Source of the DNA: Streptantibioticus cattleyicolor NRRL 8057 = DSM 46488
Lineage (GTDB): Bacteria > Actinomycetota > Actinomycetes > Streptomycetales > Streptomycetaceae
NCBI RefSeq assembly: GCF_000240165.1
Contig: NC_017586.1
Span: 3,410,001-3,474,000 of the forward strand
Length of the DNA: 64,000 bases
Direction of reading: 5' to 3'
How positions within the stretch are numbered: position 1 is the first letter of the stretch; each line of letters opens with the position of its first letter. Shown here one piece after another: positions 35,118 to 60,517 of the stretch. A program made the position numbers and the translations under genes. The notes below the pieces were generated by a model, which ran no database searches, was not told the origin of the DNA, and saw only the letters and a program-made list of their open reading frames with translations.

Positions 35118-36484
35118 CGCCCGCCCTCGCACCGACCGTGGCCGCCCGGCCGCTCAGCCCGCTGGAGCGCTGGTACTGGGTCTGCGACCAGATCGCCCCG
35201 CTCAACGTGATCGGCCACGTCCGGCTGCGCGGCGCCCTCCCGGAGGAGCTGCTAGCCCAGGGGCTCGACGCGCTCCAGCGGCGCCACCCGCTGCTGCGCG
35301 CCGCGATCCGCGCCGACGCGGCCGGCCGCAACCCCCGCTTCGTCCCCGTCACCGGGCGCCCCATCCCGCTGCGCGTGGTGGCCGCCGACGACCCGGACAC
35401 CGGCTGGCAGCGCGTCGTCGACGAGCAGGAACTCAACACCGCCGTCGACTGGCAGGGCGGACCGCTGGCCCGCGCGGTGCTGGTCACCACCGAGGCCGCC
35501 GGGAACGGGACGGCGGACGTGCACGACCTGGTGCTGACCGTGCCGCACTGCGTCGCCGACGGCACCACCGTCCTGACCCTGCTGCGGCAGTGGATCGAAC
35601 TGGCCGCCGAGATCGGCGCCGCCGGCCCCGACGACCCGCCCGCCGTCTGCGCCGAACGCGCCCTGCCCGCCCCCGACACGTTGCTGCCGCCCGCCTTCCG
35701 CGGCCTGGCCGGCACCCGCCGCGTCCTCGCCCAGCAACTGTCCGACCAGGCCACCGCCCGCCGCCGCAAGCCGCGCCGGATGGAGGCCGGCCGCCGGGTG
35801 CCGTTCCGCGACCGGGCCACCCGGCTGCTCCACCGCGAACTCGGCCACGAGGCGCTCGCCGACCTGATCGCCGCCTGCCACCGCGAGCAGACCACGGTGC
35901 ACGGCGCCCTCGCCGCGGCCATGGTGACGGCGGTCGCCGAGGACGCCGGCGGCCACCCAGGACCGGTGATGATCGGCTCCCCGGTCAACTTCCGCGACGA
36001 CCTGGTGCCCGCGGTCACCGACCGGGAGGTGGGCACGTACGTCGCCTCGGTGCCCACCCTCGTCGACTACCGCCCCGGCGCCCCGCTGTGGCCGATGGCC
36101 CGCGCCGTCAGCCGCGACCTGGTGCGCCGCAGACAGCGCGGCGAACAGCTCGCCGCGGTCGCCGCCATGGGCCTGGTCGCCCCCAAGTCGGTCGCCAAGA
36201 GCCGCCGTTTCCTGACCTTCATGGAGAACAAGGGGCCGCTGACGCTCTGCCTGTCCAACATCGGCCGCCACGACTTCCCGGCCGCCGTCGGCCCGTGGCA
36301 GCTGTCGGAGGCCGAGTTCATCGCCGGCCTGTCGGTCAACGCCCTGTACTGCGCCACCGTCAACACCAGTCACGGCCGCATGGCGTGGAACTTCACCCAC
36401 ATCGACGGCGCGGTCCCCACCGAACGCGCCACCCGGATCGCCGACGCCTCGATGGACGCGGTGCTCGCCGCCGCCAAGCCGTGA
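35114..36484 (+). CDS. Stand-alone condensation-domain-like acyltransferase
   Basis: A 456-residue protein, GTG start coupled to the monooxygenase gene. It has one condensation/PapA-type domain: N-terminal LSPLERWYWVCDQIAPLNVI, active-site HCVADG (HxxxD) near residue 143, and a second half with GSPVNFRDDLVPAV and MENKGPLTLCLSNIGRHDF. No carrier or adenylation domain. PapA-like enzymes transfer acyl chains from carrier proteins to alcohols or amines. Here it might acylate the 3-hydroxyl or help move the PKS chain to the NRPS. Role not certain. Confidence 0.8.
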   Translation: MTPALAPTVAARPLSPLERWYWVCDQIAPLNVIGHVRLRGALPEELLAQGLDALQRRHPLLRAAIRADAAGRNPRFVPVTGRPIPLRVVAADDPDTGWQRVVDEQELNTAVDWQGGPLARAVLVTTEAAGNGTADVHDLVLTVPHCVADGTTVLTLLRQWIELAAEIGAAGPDDPPAVCAERALPAPDTLLPPAFRGLAGTRRVLAQQLSDQATARRRKPRRMEAGRRVPFRDRATRLLHRELGHEALADLIAACHREQTTVHGALAAAMVTAVAEDAGGHPGPVMIGSPVNFRDDLVPAVTDREVGTYVASVPTLVDYRPGAPLWPMARAVSRDLVRRRQRGEQLAAVAAMGLVAPKSVAKSRRFLTFMENKGPLTLCLSNIGRHDFPAAVGPWQLSEAEFIAGLSVNALYCATVNTSHGRMAWNFTHIDGAVPTERATRIADASMDAVLAAAKP

Positions 36485-36534
36485 CGCCCGCCTGGGCCCC
36501 TCGAACCAGCAACCGCCCCACCCCGGAGGAATAC

Positions 36535-37422
36535 GTGTCGAACTGGACGGGTCTCGTGTCGCCCAGGGGACGCTTCGTCGTCGTCACCGGAGCCTCCTCG
36601 GGGCTCGGCGAGGCCACCGCCCTGCACCTGGCCCGGGTGGGCTTCCACGTCTTCGCCGGGGTACGCCGCACGGCCGACGGCGAACGGCTGGCGGCCACCG
36701 CGGACGGCGGCCGGCTCACCCCCGTCTCCCTGGACGTGACCGACCCCGAGGCGGTGACCCGCGCGGTCGCCGAGGTCGGCGGGGCGGCCGGGGACGCCGG
36801 GCTGTGGGGGCTGGTCAACAACGCCGGGATCGCGGTGACCGCCCCGCTGGAGTGCGTACCGGCCGACCTGCTGCGCCGCCAGCTCGACACCAACGTCACC
36901 GGACAACTCGCCGTGATCCAGGGCTTCCTGCCCCTGCTGCGCACCGGCGGCGGACGCGTCGTCAACGTCACCTCGGGCCTGGGCAACGTCGCCATCCCCT
37001 ACCTCGGCGCCTACGCCGCCGCACAGTTCGCCAAGGAGGCGCTGAGCGACGCGCTGCGCCGCGAACTGGCCCCGCAGGGCATCCCGGTGACCGTGATCCA
37101 GCCCGGCGCCATCATGACCCCGATCTGGGCCAAGATGTCCGCCGAGGCCGAACGCACCCTGGACGCCGCCCCGGAACCGGTGCGCGAGCTGTACCGCGAC
37201 ACCTTCCTGCGGTTCCTGCGCACCAACGAGAACGCGGCGCGCACCAGCCGCACCACCCCCGACGACGTGGCCCGCACGGTCTTCCGCGCCCTGGTCACCG
37301 CCCGCCCCCGGACCCGTTACGGCGTCGGCCGGGACGCCACCGGCGGGCGGCTGCTCGCCCGGCTGCTGCCCGACCGCGCCGTCGACCGGGTCTTCGGCGG
37401 CATCGTCACCCCGTCCCGCTGA
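36535..37422 (+). CDS. Short-chain dehydrogenase/reductase with altered active site
   Basis: A 295-residue SDR; GTG at 36535 is preceded by CCCCGGAGGAATAC. Cofactor motif VVTGASSGLGEATALHLARV, LVNNAGIAVTAPLE and NVTSGLGNVAIPYLGAY. The catalytic YxxxK is changed: GAYAAAQFAKEAL has Gln where Lys should be, so the normal proton relay is impaired. The C-terminus resembles the retinol-dehydrogenase-like SDRs. It may be a weak or non-redox enzyme, or use the Lys three residues on. Pathway step unknown. Confidence 0.8.
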   Translation: MSNWTGLVSPRGRFVVVTGASSGLGEATALHLARVGFHVFAGVRRTADGERLAATADGGRLTPVSLDVTDPEAVTRAVAEVGGAAGDAGLWGLVNNAGIAVTAPLECVPADLLRRQLDTNVTGQLAVIQGFLPLLRTGGGRVVNVTSGLGNVAIPYLGAYAAAQFAKEALSDALRRELAPQGIPVTVIQPGAIMTPIWAKMSAEAERTLDAAPEPVRELYRDTFLRFLRTNENAARTSRTTPDDVARTVFRALVTARPRTRYGVGRDATGGRLLARLLPDRAVDRVFGGIVTPSR

Positions 37423-37465
37423 CCCCCGGACCCCGCAACCCTCCACGCACAGAAAGCGAGCCGTC

Positions 37466-37918
37466 ATGGCCAACCCCGCCCCGCAGGAACTCAAGGAACT
37501 GTTCGCGCACAGCCTGCGGCTGCTGGCGGACCGGAAGATCGAGGAATGGGTCGACCTGTTCGCCGAGGACGGCGTGCTGGAGTTCCCCTACCCGGCCATC
37601 GGGTTCCCCTCGCGGATGCAGGGCCGGGAGGCGCTGCTGGCCCAGATGACGATGTTCGGCGAGCAGTTGCGGGTGGACTTCTCCGCCCCCGAGTTCTACG
37701 CCGTCACCGACGACGGGCTGCTGGTCGCCGCGTTCACCGGGGAGTGCACCCTGGTCGCCACCGGCGGGCGGTACCACCAGACGTACCTGTCCGTGGTGCG
37801 TTTCGAGGACGGCGAGATCAAGCACTTCCGTGACTTCTGGAACCCCTGGCTGGTGATGGAGGCGGCCGGCGGCGAGATCGCCTGGAAGCAGGCGCTGGCC
37901 GCGCTCGCCCAGGGCTGA
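37466..37918 (+). CDS. NTF2-like (SnoaL/PhzA-B-type) protein
   Basis: A 150-residue protein with the cone-shaped NTF2 fold: [60 protein letters not shown] and the PhzA/B-like end [14 protein letters not shown]. Members act as small isomerases, dehydratases or cyclases that bind hydrophobic substrates. In this operon it may help dehydration, double-bond migration or ring formation. A strong hairpin follows the gene. Confidence 0.75.
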   Translation: MANPAPQELKELFAHSLRLLADRKIEEWVDLFAEDGVLEFPYPAIGFPSRMQGREALLAQMTMFGEQLRVDFSAPEFYAVTDDGLLVAAFTGECTLVATGGRYHQTYLSVVRFEDGEIKHFRDFWNPWLVMEAAGGEIAWKQALAALAQG

Positions 37919-37944
37919 CCCCCGCACCCCCCTTCCCCCGTTCC

Positions 37945-37971
37945 GGCCCGGCACCCCACGGGTGCCGGGCC
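37945..37971. terminator. Strong hairpin between the NTF2-like gene and the PKS gene
   Basis: A perfect 12-bp stem (GGCCCGGCACCC / GGGTGCCGGGCC) with a 3-base loop, 45 bases before the PKS start. It is an intrinsic terminator or attenuator placed inside the biosynthetic operon, so the PKS gene may need its own promoter or read-through. Confidence 0.7.
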
Positions 37972-38015
37972 CACCGCCATCCCACCGCACCACGACCTTC
38001 GAGGGCAGGCAACGC

Positions 38016-55868
<17,853 letters not shown>

Positions 55869-55872
55869 CGCG

Positions 55873-55914
55873 GAAGGGCCCGGCACCCCGGTCTCCCGGG
55901 GCACCGGGCCCTTC
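55873..55914. terminator. Bidirectional terminator after the PKS gene
   Basis: An 11-bp outer stem (GAAGGGCCCGG / CCGGGCCCTTC) continues into an inner CCCCG / CGGGG stem. It lies between the PKS stop and the converging regulator gene. Confidence 0.85.
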
Positions 55915-55929
55915 ACGGCCGGCCGGTCG

Positions 55930-56841
55930 TCACCGCACGGTGCGCGACAGCCCCGGCAGCTGGCCGAGGCCGGGCAGCGACGGGACGCCCGACGCCACCC
56001 GGTCGCCCGCCGTCCGGGCACCGCGCGCACCGCCCAGGTACGTCAAGTCGTTCCTGGGCATGTGGATGACGACCTTGGCGCAGCCCAGCAGCTCCCGGTA
56101 GAGCAGCTCCACGGTGCGTACCGTGACCACGCCGTCCGACGGATGGCGCATCAGGTACTCGGCGCTGTCCGGGCCGGCCACCTCGTGCTCCTCCCACCAG
56201 CCGCGGAAGAGCGGGCTGCGCTGCGACAGATCGCGGACCAACTCGGCCACCCGGGACGTCTCGTGGGCGGTCGCCACCTCGGCACGGAACCGCGCCACCA
56301 GGTGGCGGCAGCGGTTCTCCCAGTCCACGAAGCGGTCCCGGGCCTCCTCGGCGGTGAGCATCCACACCAGGATGTTGCGCCGCTCGGCGGGCACGTCGGT
56401 GAAGTCGGCCAGCCAGTCGGCCGCCGCCCGGTTCCAGCCGAGCAGATCACCGGAATGCGAGCAGACGTAGGCCGGAATGGGATCGATGGCTGCCGTCAGA
56501 TCCGTCAAAAGCAGTTGGAATTCCGGGCAACAGGCGCTTTCCGGCTCGTCGGCCGACTCCTGCGAGAGGTTGTGGAGGTATTTGCGCTCATAGGGCGTCA
56601 GACCGAGCACGGTGGCCAGATTGTCCAGGACTTCCGCCGAGGGCGAAACGTCCCGCGCCTGTTCCAGGTAGGTGTACCAGGTGGGACTGACCCCGGCGAG
56701 CACGGCGACTTCCTCGCGGCGCAGACCTGGTGTCCGGCGCCTGACTCCGCCAGGTAATCCGACGTCGACCGGCATGACCTTTTCGCGCCGCTTGCGTAGG
56801 AAGTGGGCACGTTCACGTCTGCGGGCATCGTCAACAGGCAA
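55930..56841 (-). CDS. MmyB-like XRE regulator
   Basis: About 303 residues from a TTG at 56841, chosen because family members start shortly before the RRRERAHFLRKRREKV segment; the frame is open to an ATG at 56907. Helix-turn-helix: RTPGLRREEVAVLAGVSPTW, then YTYLEQAR and SAEVLDNLATVLGLT. A PAS-like MmyB ligand-binding domain follows: DPIPAYVCSHSGDLLGWN, NILVWMLTAEEARDRFVDWE, HPSDGVVTVRTVELLYRELL. It is the only regulator inside the cluster, converging on the PKS and divergent from clpP, so it may control clpP and/or the biosynthetic arms. Confidence 0.85.
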   Translation of the reverse strand: MPVDDARRRERAHFLRKRREKVMPVDVGLPGGVRRRTPGLRREEVAVLAGVSPTWYTYLEQARDVSPSAEVLDNLATVLGLTPYERKYLHNLSQESADEPESACCPEFQLLLTDLTAAIDPIPAYVCSHSGDLLGWNRAAADWLADFTDVPAERRNILVWMLTAEEARDRFVDWENRCRHLVARFRAEVATAHETSRVAELVRDLSQRSPLFRGWWEEHEVAGPDSAEYLMRHPSDGVVTVRTVELLYRELLGCAKVVIHMPRNDLTYLGGARGARTAGDRVASGVPSLPGLGQLPGLSRTVR

Positions 56842-56907
56842 GGCTGCCCCCCGTAAGCATCCCGTAGCTTGGCTGCGAGTGTAAACCCCTGTGTCGATCA
56901 AGGACAT

Positions 56908-57206
56908 GGGGCGGAGTCAATGAACCGGAGTGGTGTGTTCCTCGCCATTCCACCGTCCCGTCGCCGCGTCGTCACCGGCGTCCGGGGCGGTGTCGCGCGG
57001 GTGTCGCGGGAGTGGTGTTGTCGCTGCCCAGCAACCGTTTCCTCGGTGCGCTACGAGCGAACAGCGAGGCCGCCTACGGGCGGTGTGCCGCGTGCTACGG
57101 TCGGGCGACAAGTATCGGTGGTGGTAGGGAGGTTGACGTGGCCGCTGGTTTAACTCGGCGCCGCTTGGGCAGCCTCCCGGCTGTTCGAAAATGAGTTGGG
57201 GGTCCA
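56908..57206. promoter_or_regulatory. Divergent regulator / clpP leader region
   Basis: A 300-base gap before the clpP pair with no convincing gene. It should contain the promoters of the MmyB-like regulator and of the clpP operon. The stretch just before the clpP start is AT-richer (TTAACTCGG, GAAAATGAGTTGGGGG). The latter provides a G-rich ribosome site for the GTG at 57207. Confidence 0.5.
57049..57059. promoter_or_regulatory. ClgR-like palindrome upstream of clpP
   Basis: CGCTACGAGCG at 57049-57059 (CGCT-3-AGCG) fits the ClgR-type consensus CGCYNANRGCG except for the central A. ClgR activates clp genes in actinobacteria. It lies about 150 bases upstream of the clpP start. Assignment is tentative. 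Confidence 0.35.
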
Positions 57207-57854
57207 GTGGCTTACCAGGACGGCCGAGTTGCGGCCGCGGCGGCTGACGAGGTGCGGGCCGACGGCGGCTCGCCCGCTTGGGCGGTCAGCGACCAGGTCT
57301 TCAACCGCCTACTGAAGGACCGGATCATATTCCTCGGCCAGGCCGTCGACGACGACATCGCCAACAAACTCACCGCCCAGTTGCTGATGCTCGCCGCCGA
57401 CTCCCAAGAGGACATCTACCTCTACATCAATTCCCCCGGCGGATCGGTCACGGCGGGCATGGCGGTCTACGACACCATGCAGTACATAAAGAACGACGTG
57501 GTGACCATCGCGATGGGATTCTGCGCCTCCATGGGCCAGTTCCTGCTCACCGCGGGCACCGCGGGCAAGCGTTTCGCGCTGCCGCACACGAAGATCCTCA
57601 TGCACCAGCCGTCGGCCGGACTCGCCGGTTCGGCCAGCGACATCAAGATCTACGCGGAACAGCTGATCCGCACCAAGAAGGAGATGGCCGAGCTCATCGC
57701 CGTCCACTCCGGCCAGGACGTCGAGAAGATCACCAAGGACTCCGACCGCGACCGCTGGTTCACCGCCCAGGAGGCCAAGGAATACGGCCTCATCGACGAG
57801 GTCATGACCTCGACCGTCGGCGTCCCCGGCGGCGGCGGCACCAAGACGGACTGA
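57207..57854 (+). CDS. clpP: ClpP peptidase, ClpP1-like (cluster-located, likely self-resistance)
   Basis: A 215-residue serine peptidase (GTG start). The triad is complete and normally spaced: Ser108 in GFCASMGQFLL, His133 in LMHQPSAGLAGSA and Asp182 in DSDRDRWFTAQEAKEYGLID. Family motifs RIIFLGQAVDDDIANKLTAQ, YLYINSPGGSVTAGMAVYDT and the GVPGGGGTK tail place it with Streptomyces ClpP1. In the cell it forms a barrel peptidase with Clp ATPases. Next to a biosynthetic cluster and paired with a ClpP2-like gene, it is best read as a target duplicate protecting against a ClpP inhibitor. Confidence 0.9.
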   Translation: MAYQDGRVAAAAADEVRADGGSPAWAVSDQVFNRLLKDRIIFLGQAVDDDIANKLTAQLLMLAADSQEDIYLYINSPGGSVTAGMAVYDTMQYIKNDVVTIAMGFCASMGQFLLTAGTAGKRFALPHTKILMHQPSAGLAGSASDIKIYAEQLIRTKKEMAELIAVHSGQDVEKITKDSDRDRWFTAQEAKEYGLIDEVMTSTVGVPGGGGTKTD

Positions 57855-58089
57855 ATCCGCACCCGACGGGAGGGACCGGCAGTGCCGCGCCAGCCAAGGT
57901 TCGCCTGGTAAGGAGCGGCGTCCGGTGCGGTGCATCGCAAGGCGCCGGATCAGCCTCGTAGTGGGCCTACTCGGCTGGTCCGGCAACGCCGCGAGGTGCC
58001 GTGCCGGGCGCCGCGACGGGGCAAACCTTGACTGGTGCGGCACTGGGTCCCTCCCGCCCGTGCGTCCGTCCTCCCTGCGTCCGCCCTCA

Positions 58090-58109
58090 CCGCGGCCGTC
58101 CGGCCGCGG
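58090..58109. promoter_or_regulatory. Perfect inverted repeat between the two clpP genes
   Basis: CCGCGGCCG / CGGCCGCGG with a 2-base centre, 45 bases before the second clpP start, in a 299-base spacer unusually long for a clpP1P2 operon. It may be an operator, attenuator or mRNA stem. TTGACT at 58027 could be a -35 element of a separate promoter. No gene is seen in 57855-58153. Confidence 0.4.
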
Positions 58110-58153
58110 ACCGCTCGCGTCCAGCGTCCCTCGTCCGGAGAGGTTGACTACCC

Positions 58154-58870
58154 ATGGCACCGCACTCGCACCCGGCCGCGCCGCACCCGCAGGGCCCCGG
58201 GGCGCCGTTCCAGGCCCTCGCCCCGGCCGGGCACCTGATGCCGCAGGCGCGCTACGTCGTCCCGCACTTCGTGGAGCGCACCTCGCAGGGCGTGCGCGAG
58301 TACGACCCGTACGCCAAGCTCTTCGAGGAGCGCGTGGTCTTCCTGGGCACCCAGGTCGACGACACCTCGGCCAACGACATCATGGCCCAGTTGCTGTGCC
58401 TGGAGTCGACCGACCCGGACCGGGACATCTCGATCTACATCAACTCGCCCGGCGGCTCGATGACCTCGCTGATGGCGATCTACGACACCATGCAGTTCAT
58501 CCGGCCGCAGATCCAGACGGTGTGCATAGGCCAGGCCAGCTCGGCCGCCGCCGTCATCCTGGCGGCCGGCACCCCCGGCAAGCGCTGCGCGCTGCCCAAC
58601 GCCAAGATCCTCATCCACCAGCCGGCCAGCCAGGGCTCCGAGGGCCAGGTCTCCGACCTGGAGATCCAGGCCGCCGAGATCCTGCGGGTGCGCTCGCTGG
58701 TGGAGACCATCCTGGCCAAGCACACCGGCCGCGAGGTCGAGCAGGTCCGCGAGGACATCGAGCGGGACAACATCCTCACCGCCCAGCAGGCCATGGAGTA
58801 CGGCATCGTCGACCAGGTGATCTCGCCCCGGGCCATGGCGTCCTCGGAGGTCGCCGGGCGCCATGTCTGA
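58154..58870 (+). CDS. clpP: ClpP peptidase, ClpP2-like (cluster-located, likely self-resistance)
   Basis: A 238-residue serine peptidase. ATG follows GGAGAGGTTGACTACCC. A His/Pro-rich N-terminus of about 30 residues (MAPHSHPAAPHPQGPG) precedes RYVVPHFVERTSQGVREYDP, the signature of ClpP2. Catalytic Ser130 in IGQASSAAAVILAAG, His155 in LIHQPASQG and Asp205 in EDIERDNILTAQQ. It pairs with the ClpP1-like gene upstream, giving a mixed ClpP1P2-type complex. The next gene, an efflux pump, overlaps its end by 8 bases, linking the two resistance functions. Confidence 0.9.
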   Translation: MAPHSHPAAPHPQGPGAPFQALAPAGHLMPQARYVVPHFVERTSQGVREYDPYAKLFEERVVFLGTQVDDTSANDIMAQLLCLESTDPDRDISIYINSPGGSMTSLMAIYDTMQFIRPQIQTVCIGQASSAAAVILAAGTPGKRCALPNAKILIHQPASQGSEGQVSDLEIQAAEILRVRSLVETILAKHTGREVEQVREDIERDNILTAQQAMEYGIVDQVISPRAMASSEVAGRHV

Positions 58871-60332
58871 GCCGGCCGCCGCGACCACCGTGGACGTCGG
58901 CGGCGCCGCCGCGACCGCCGCCGCCCGCCATCGCTGGCTGGTGCTGGCCGTCATCGGGCTGGCCCAGCTGATGGTCATCCTCGACTCCACCATCGTCAAC
59001 ATCGCGCTGCCGTCGGCGCAGCGGTCGCTGGGGTTCTCCACCGGGAGCCGGCAGTGGATCGTCACCGCCTACGCGCTCGCCTTCGGCAGCCTGCTGCTGA
59101 TCGGCGGACGCGTGGGCGACCTGTTCGGCCGCAAGGCGACGTTCGTGATCGGGCTGGCCGGCTTCGGACTCGCCTCGGCGGCCGGCGGCGCGGCCGGCGG
59201 TTTCGACACGCTGGTCACCGCCCGCGCGCTGCAAGGTGTCTTCGGCGCCCTGGTGGCCCCGTCCTGCCTGGCGCTGCTCAACACCACGTTCACCGACCCC
59301 CGGGAGCGCGGCAAGGCGTTCGGCGTCTACGGCGCCATCTCCGGCACCGGTGCCGCGGTCGGCCTGCTCCTCGGCGGCCTGCTCACCGAATACCTCTCCT
59401 GGCGCTGGTGCCTGTACGTGAACCTGGTGATCGCGGTGCCCACGCTGCTCGGCACCGCGCTGTTCATCCGGGGCAACGAGCGCGCCGCCGGCCGGGCCAG
59501 GCTCGACCTGCCGGGCAGCCTGCTGGTCTCCGCCGCGCTGTTCTGCCTGGTGTACGGGTTCGCCAACGCCCAGAGCCACTCCTGGTCCACCCCGTTGACC
59601 TGGGGCGCGCTGCTGGCCGGCGGGGTGTTGCTGGCGGTCTTCGCGGCGTGGCAGACCCGGGCGGCCAACCCCGTGCTGCCGCTGCGCATCCTGCTCGACC
59701 GGGACCGCGGCGCCTCGTTCATCGCCCTGCTGATCTCCGGTGCCGGGCTCTTCGGGGTCTCGCTCTTCCTGACGTTCTACCTCCAGCAGAACCTGGCCTA
59801 CTCGCCGGTGCAGGCGGGCCTCGCCTTCCTGCCGATGAACGGCGGCATCATGATCAGCGCCATCGGGGTGGGCAACGCGCTGCTGCCCCGGCTCGGCCCC
59901 CGGGTACTCGTCCCGGCCGGCATGGCGGTGGCCGCGGCGGGGCTGGCGCTGCTCACCCCGCTGGACGCCGGCAGCTCCTACCCGCTGCACATCCTGCCGC
60001 CGCTGTTCGTCATGGGGCTGGGCATCGGGCTGATCTTCGCCCCCGCGATGAGCCTGGGCACCGCAGGGGTCGCCCCGCAGGACGCGGGGGCCGCCTCCGC
60101 CTCCATCAACGTCATGCAGCAGGTCGGCGGTTCGCTGGGGATCGCGGTCCTCTCCACCCTCGCCGCGAGCGCCACCGCCGCCCGGCTGTCCGGCCACCGC
60201 CCCACCCCGGCGCTGGTCGCCGACGCGGCGCTGCACGGCTACGCCACCGCCTACTGGTGGGCCGCCGGCTTCTTCGCCGTGGGCGTGGTGGTCACGGCGG
60301 CGCTGTACCGGGGGAGGACGGCGACGGGCTGA
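58863..60332 (+). CDS. MFS drug efflux transporter, DHA2 (14-helix) type
   Basis: A 489-residue membrane protein. The first helix begins WLVLAVIGLAQLMVILDSTI with the DHA2 motif LDSTIVNIALPSAQ. Motif A is GGRVGDLFGRKATFV and motif C-like is GAISGTGAAVGLLLGGLLTE. Hydrophobicity supports about 14 helices and a proton-driven drug export role. ATG at 58863 overlaps the clpP2-like stop, so export and target protection are co-expressed. It probably exports the cluster product. Confidence 0.9.
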   Translation: MSEPAAATTVDVGGAAATAAARHRWLVLAVIGLAQLMVILDSTIVNIALPSAQRSLGFSTGSRQWIVTAYALAFGSLLLIGGRVGDLFGRKATFVIGLAGFGLASAAGGAAGGFDTLVTARALQGVFGALVAPSCLALLNTTFTDPRERGKAFGVYGAISGTGAAVGLLLGGLLTEYLSWRWCLYVNLVIAVPTLLGTALFIRGNERAAGRARLDLPGSLLVSAALFCLVYGFANAQSHSWSTPLTWGALLAGGVLLAVFAAWQTRAANPVLPLRILLDRDRGASFIALLISGAGLFGVSLFLTFYLQQNLAYSPVQAGLAFLPMNGGIMISAIGVGNALLPRLGPRVLVPAGMAVAAAGLALLTPLDAGSSYPLHILPPLFVMGLGIGLIFAPAMSLGTAGVAPQDAGAASASINVMQQVGGSLGIAVLSTLAASATAARLSGHRPTPALVADAALHGYATAYWWAAGFFAVGVVVTAALYRGRTATG

Positions 60333-60443
60333 GTCAACCCCCGTACCCGTCAAGGGCGTCCAGTCGCGTGGGAGCGGCCGGGCGCCCTTCTCCGTCGCGG
60401 TGTGACCGCCGTCACGACGCGTCCGCGGCAGGCAACCCCGGGC

Positions 60444-60464
60444 GGTATACCACGCGTGTATACC
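60444..60464. promoter_or_regulatory. Inverted repeat upstream of the TPR gene
   Basis: GGTATAC and GTATACC flank a 7-base centre (CACGCGT), 54 bases before the TPR-protein start. An AT-containing palindrome in a GC-rich gap is a good operator candidate. Confidence 0.45.
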
Positions 60465-60517
60465 CCCAACGCATAGCCCGCTGGGCCGCTACCGCGACGG
60501 ACGACGGAAAGGCACGC

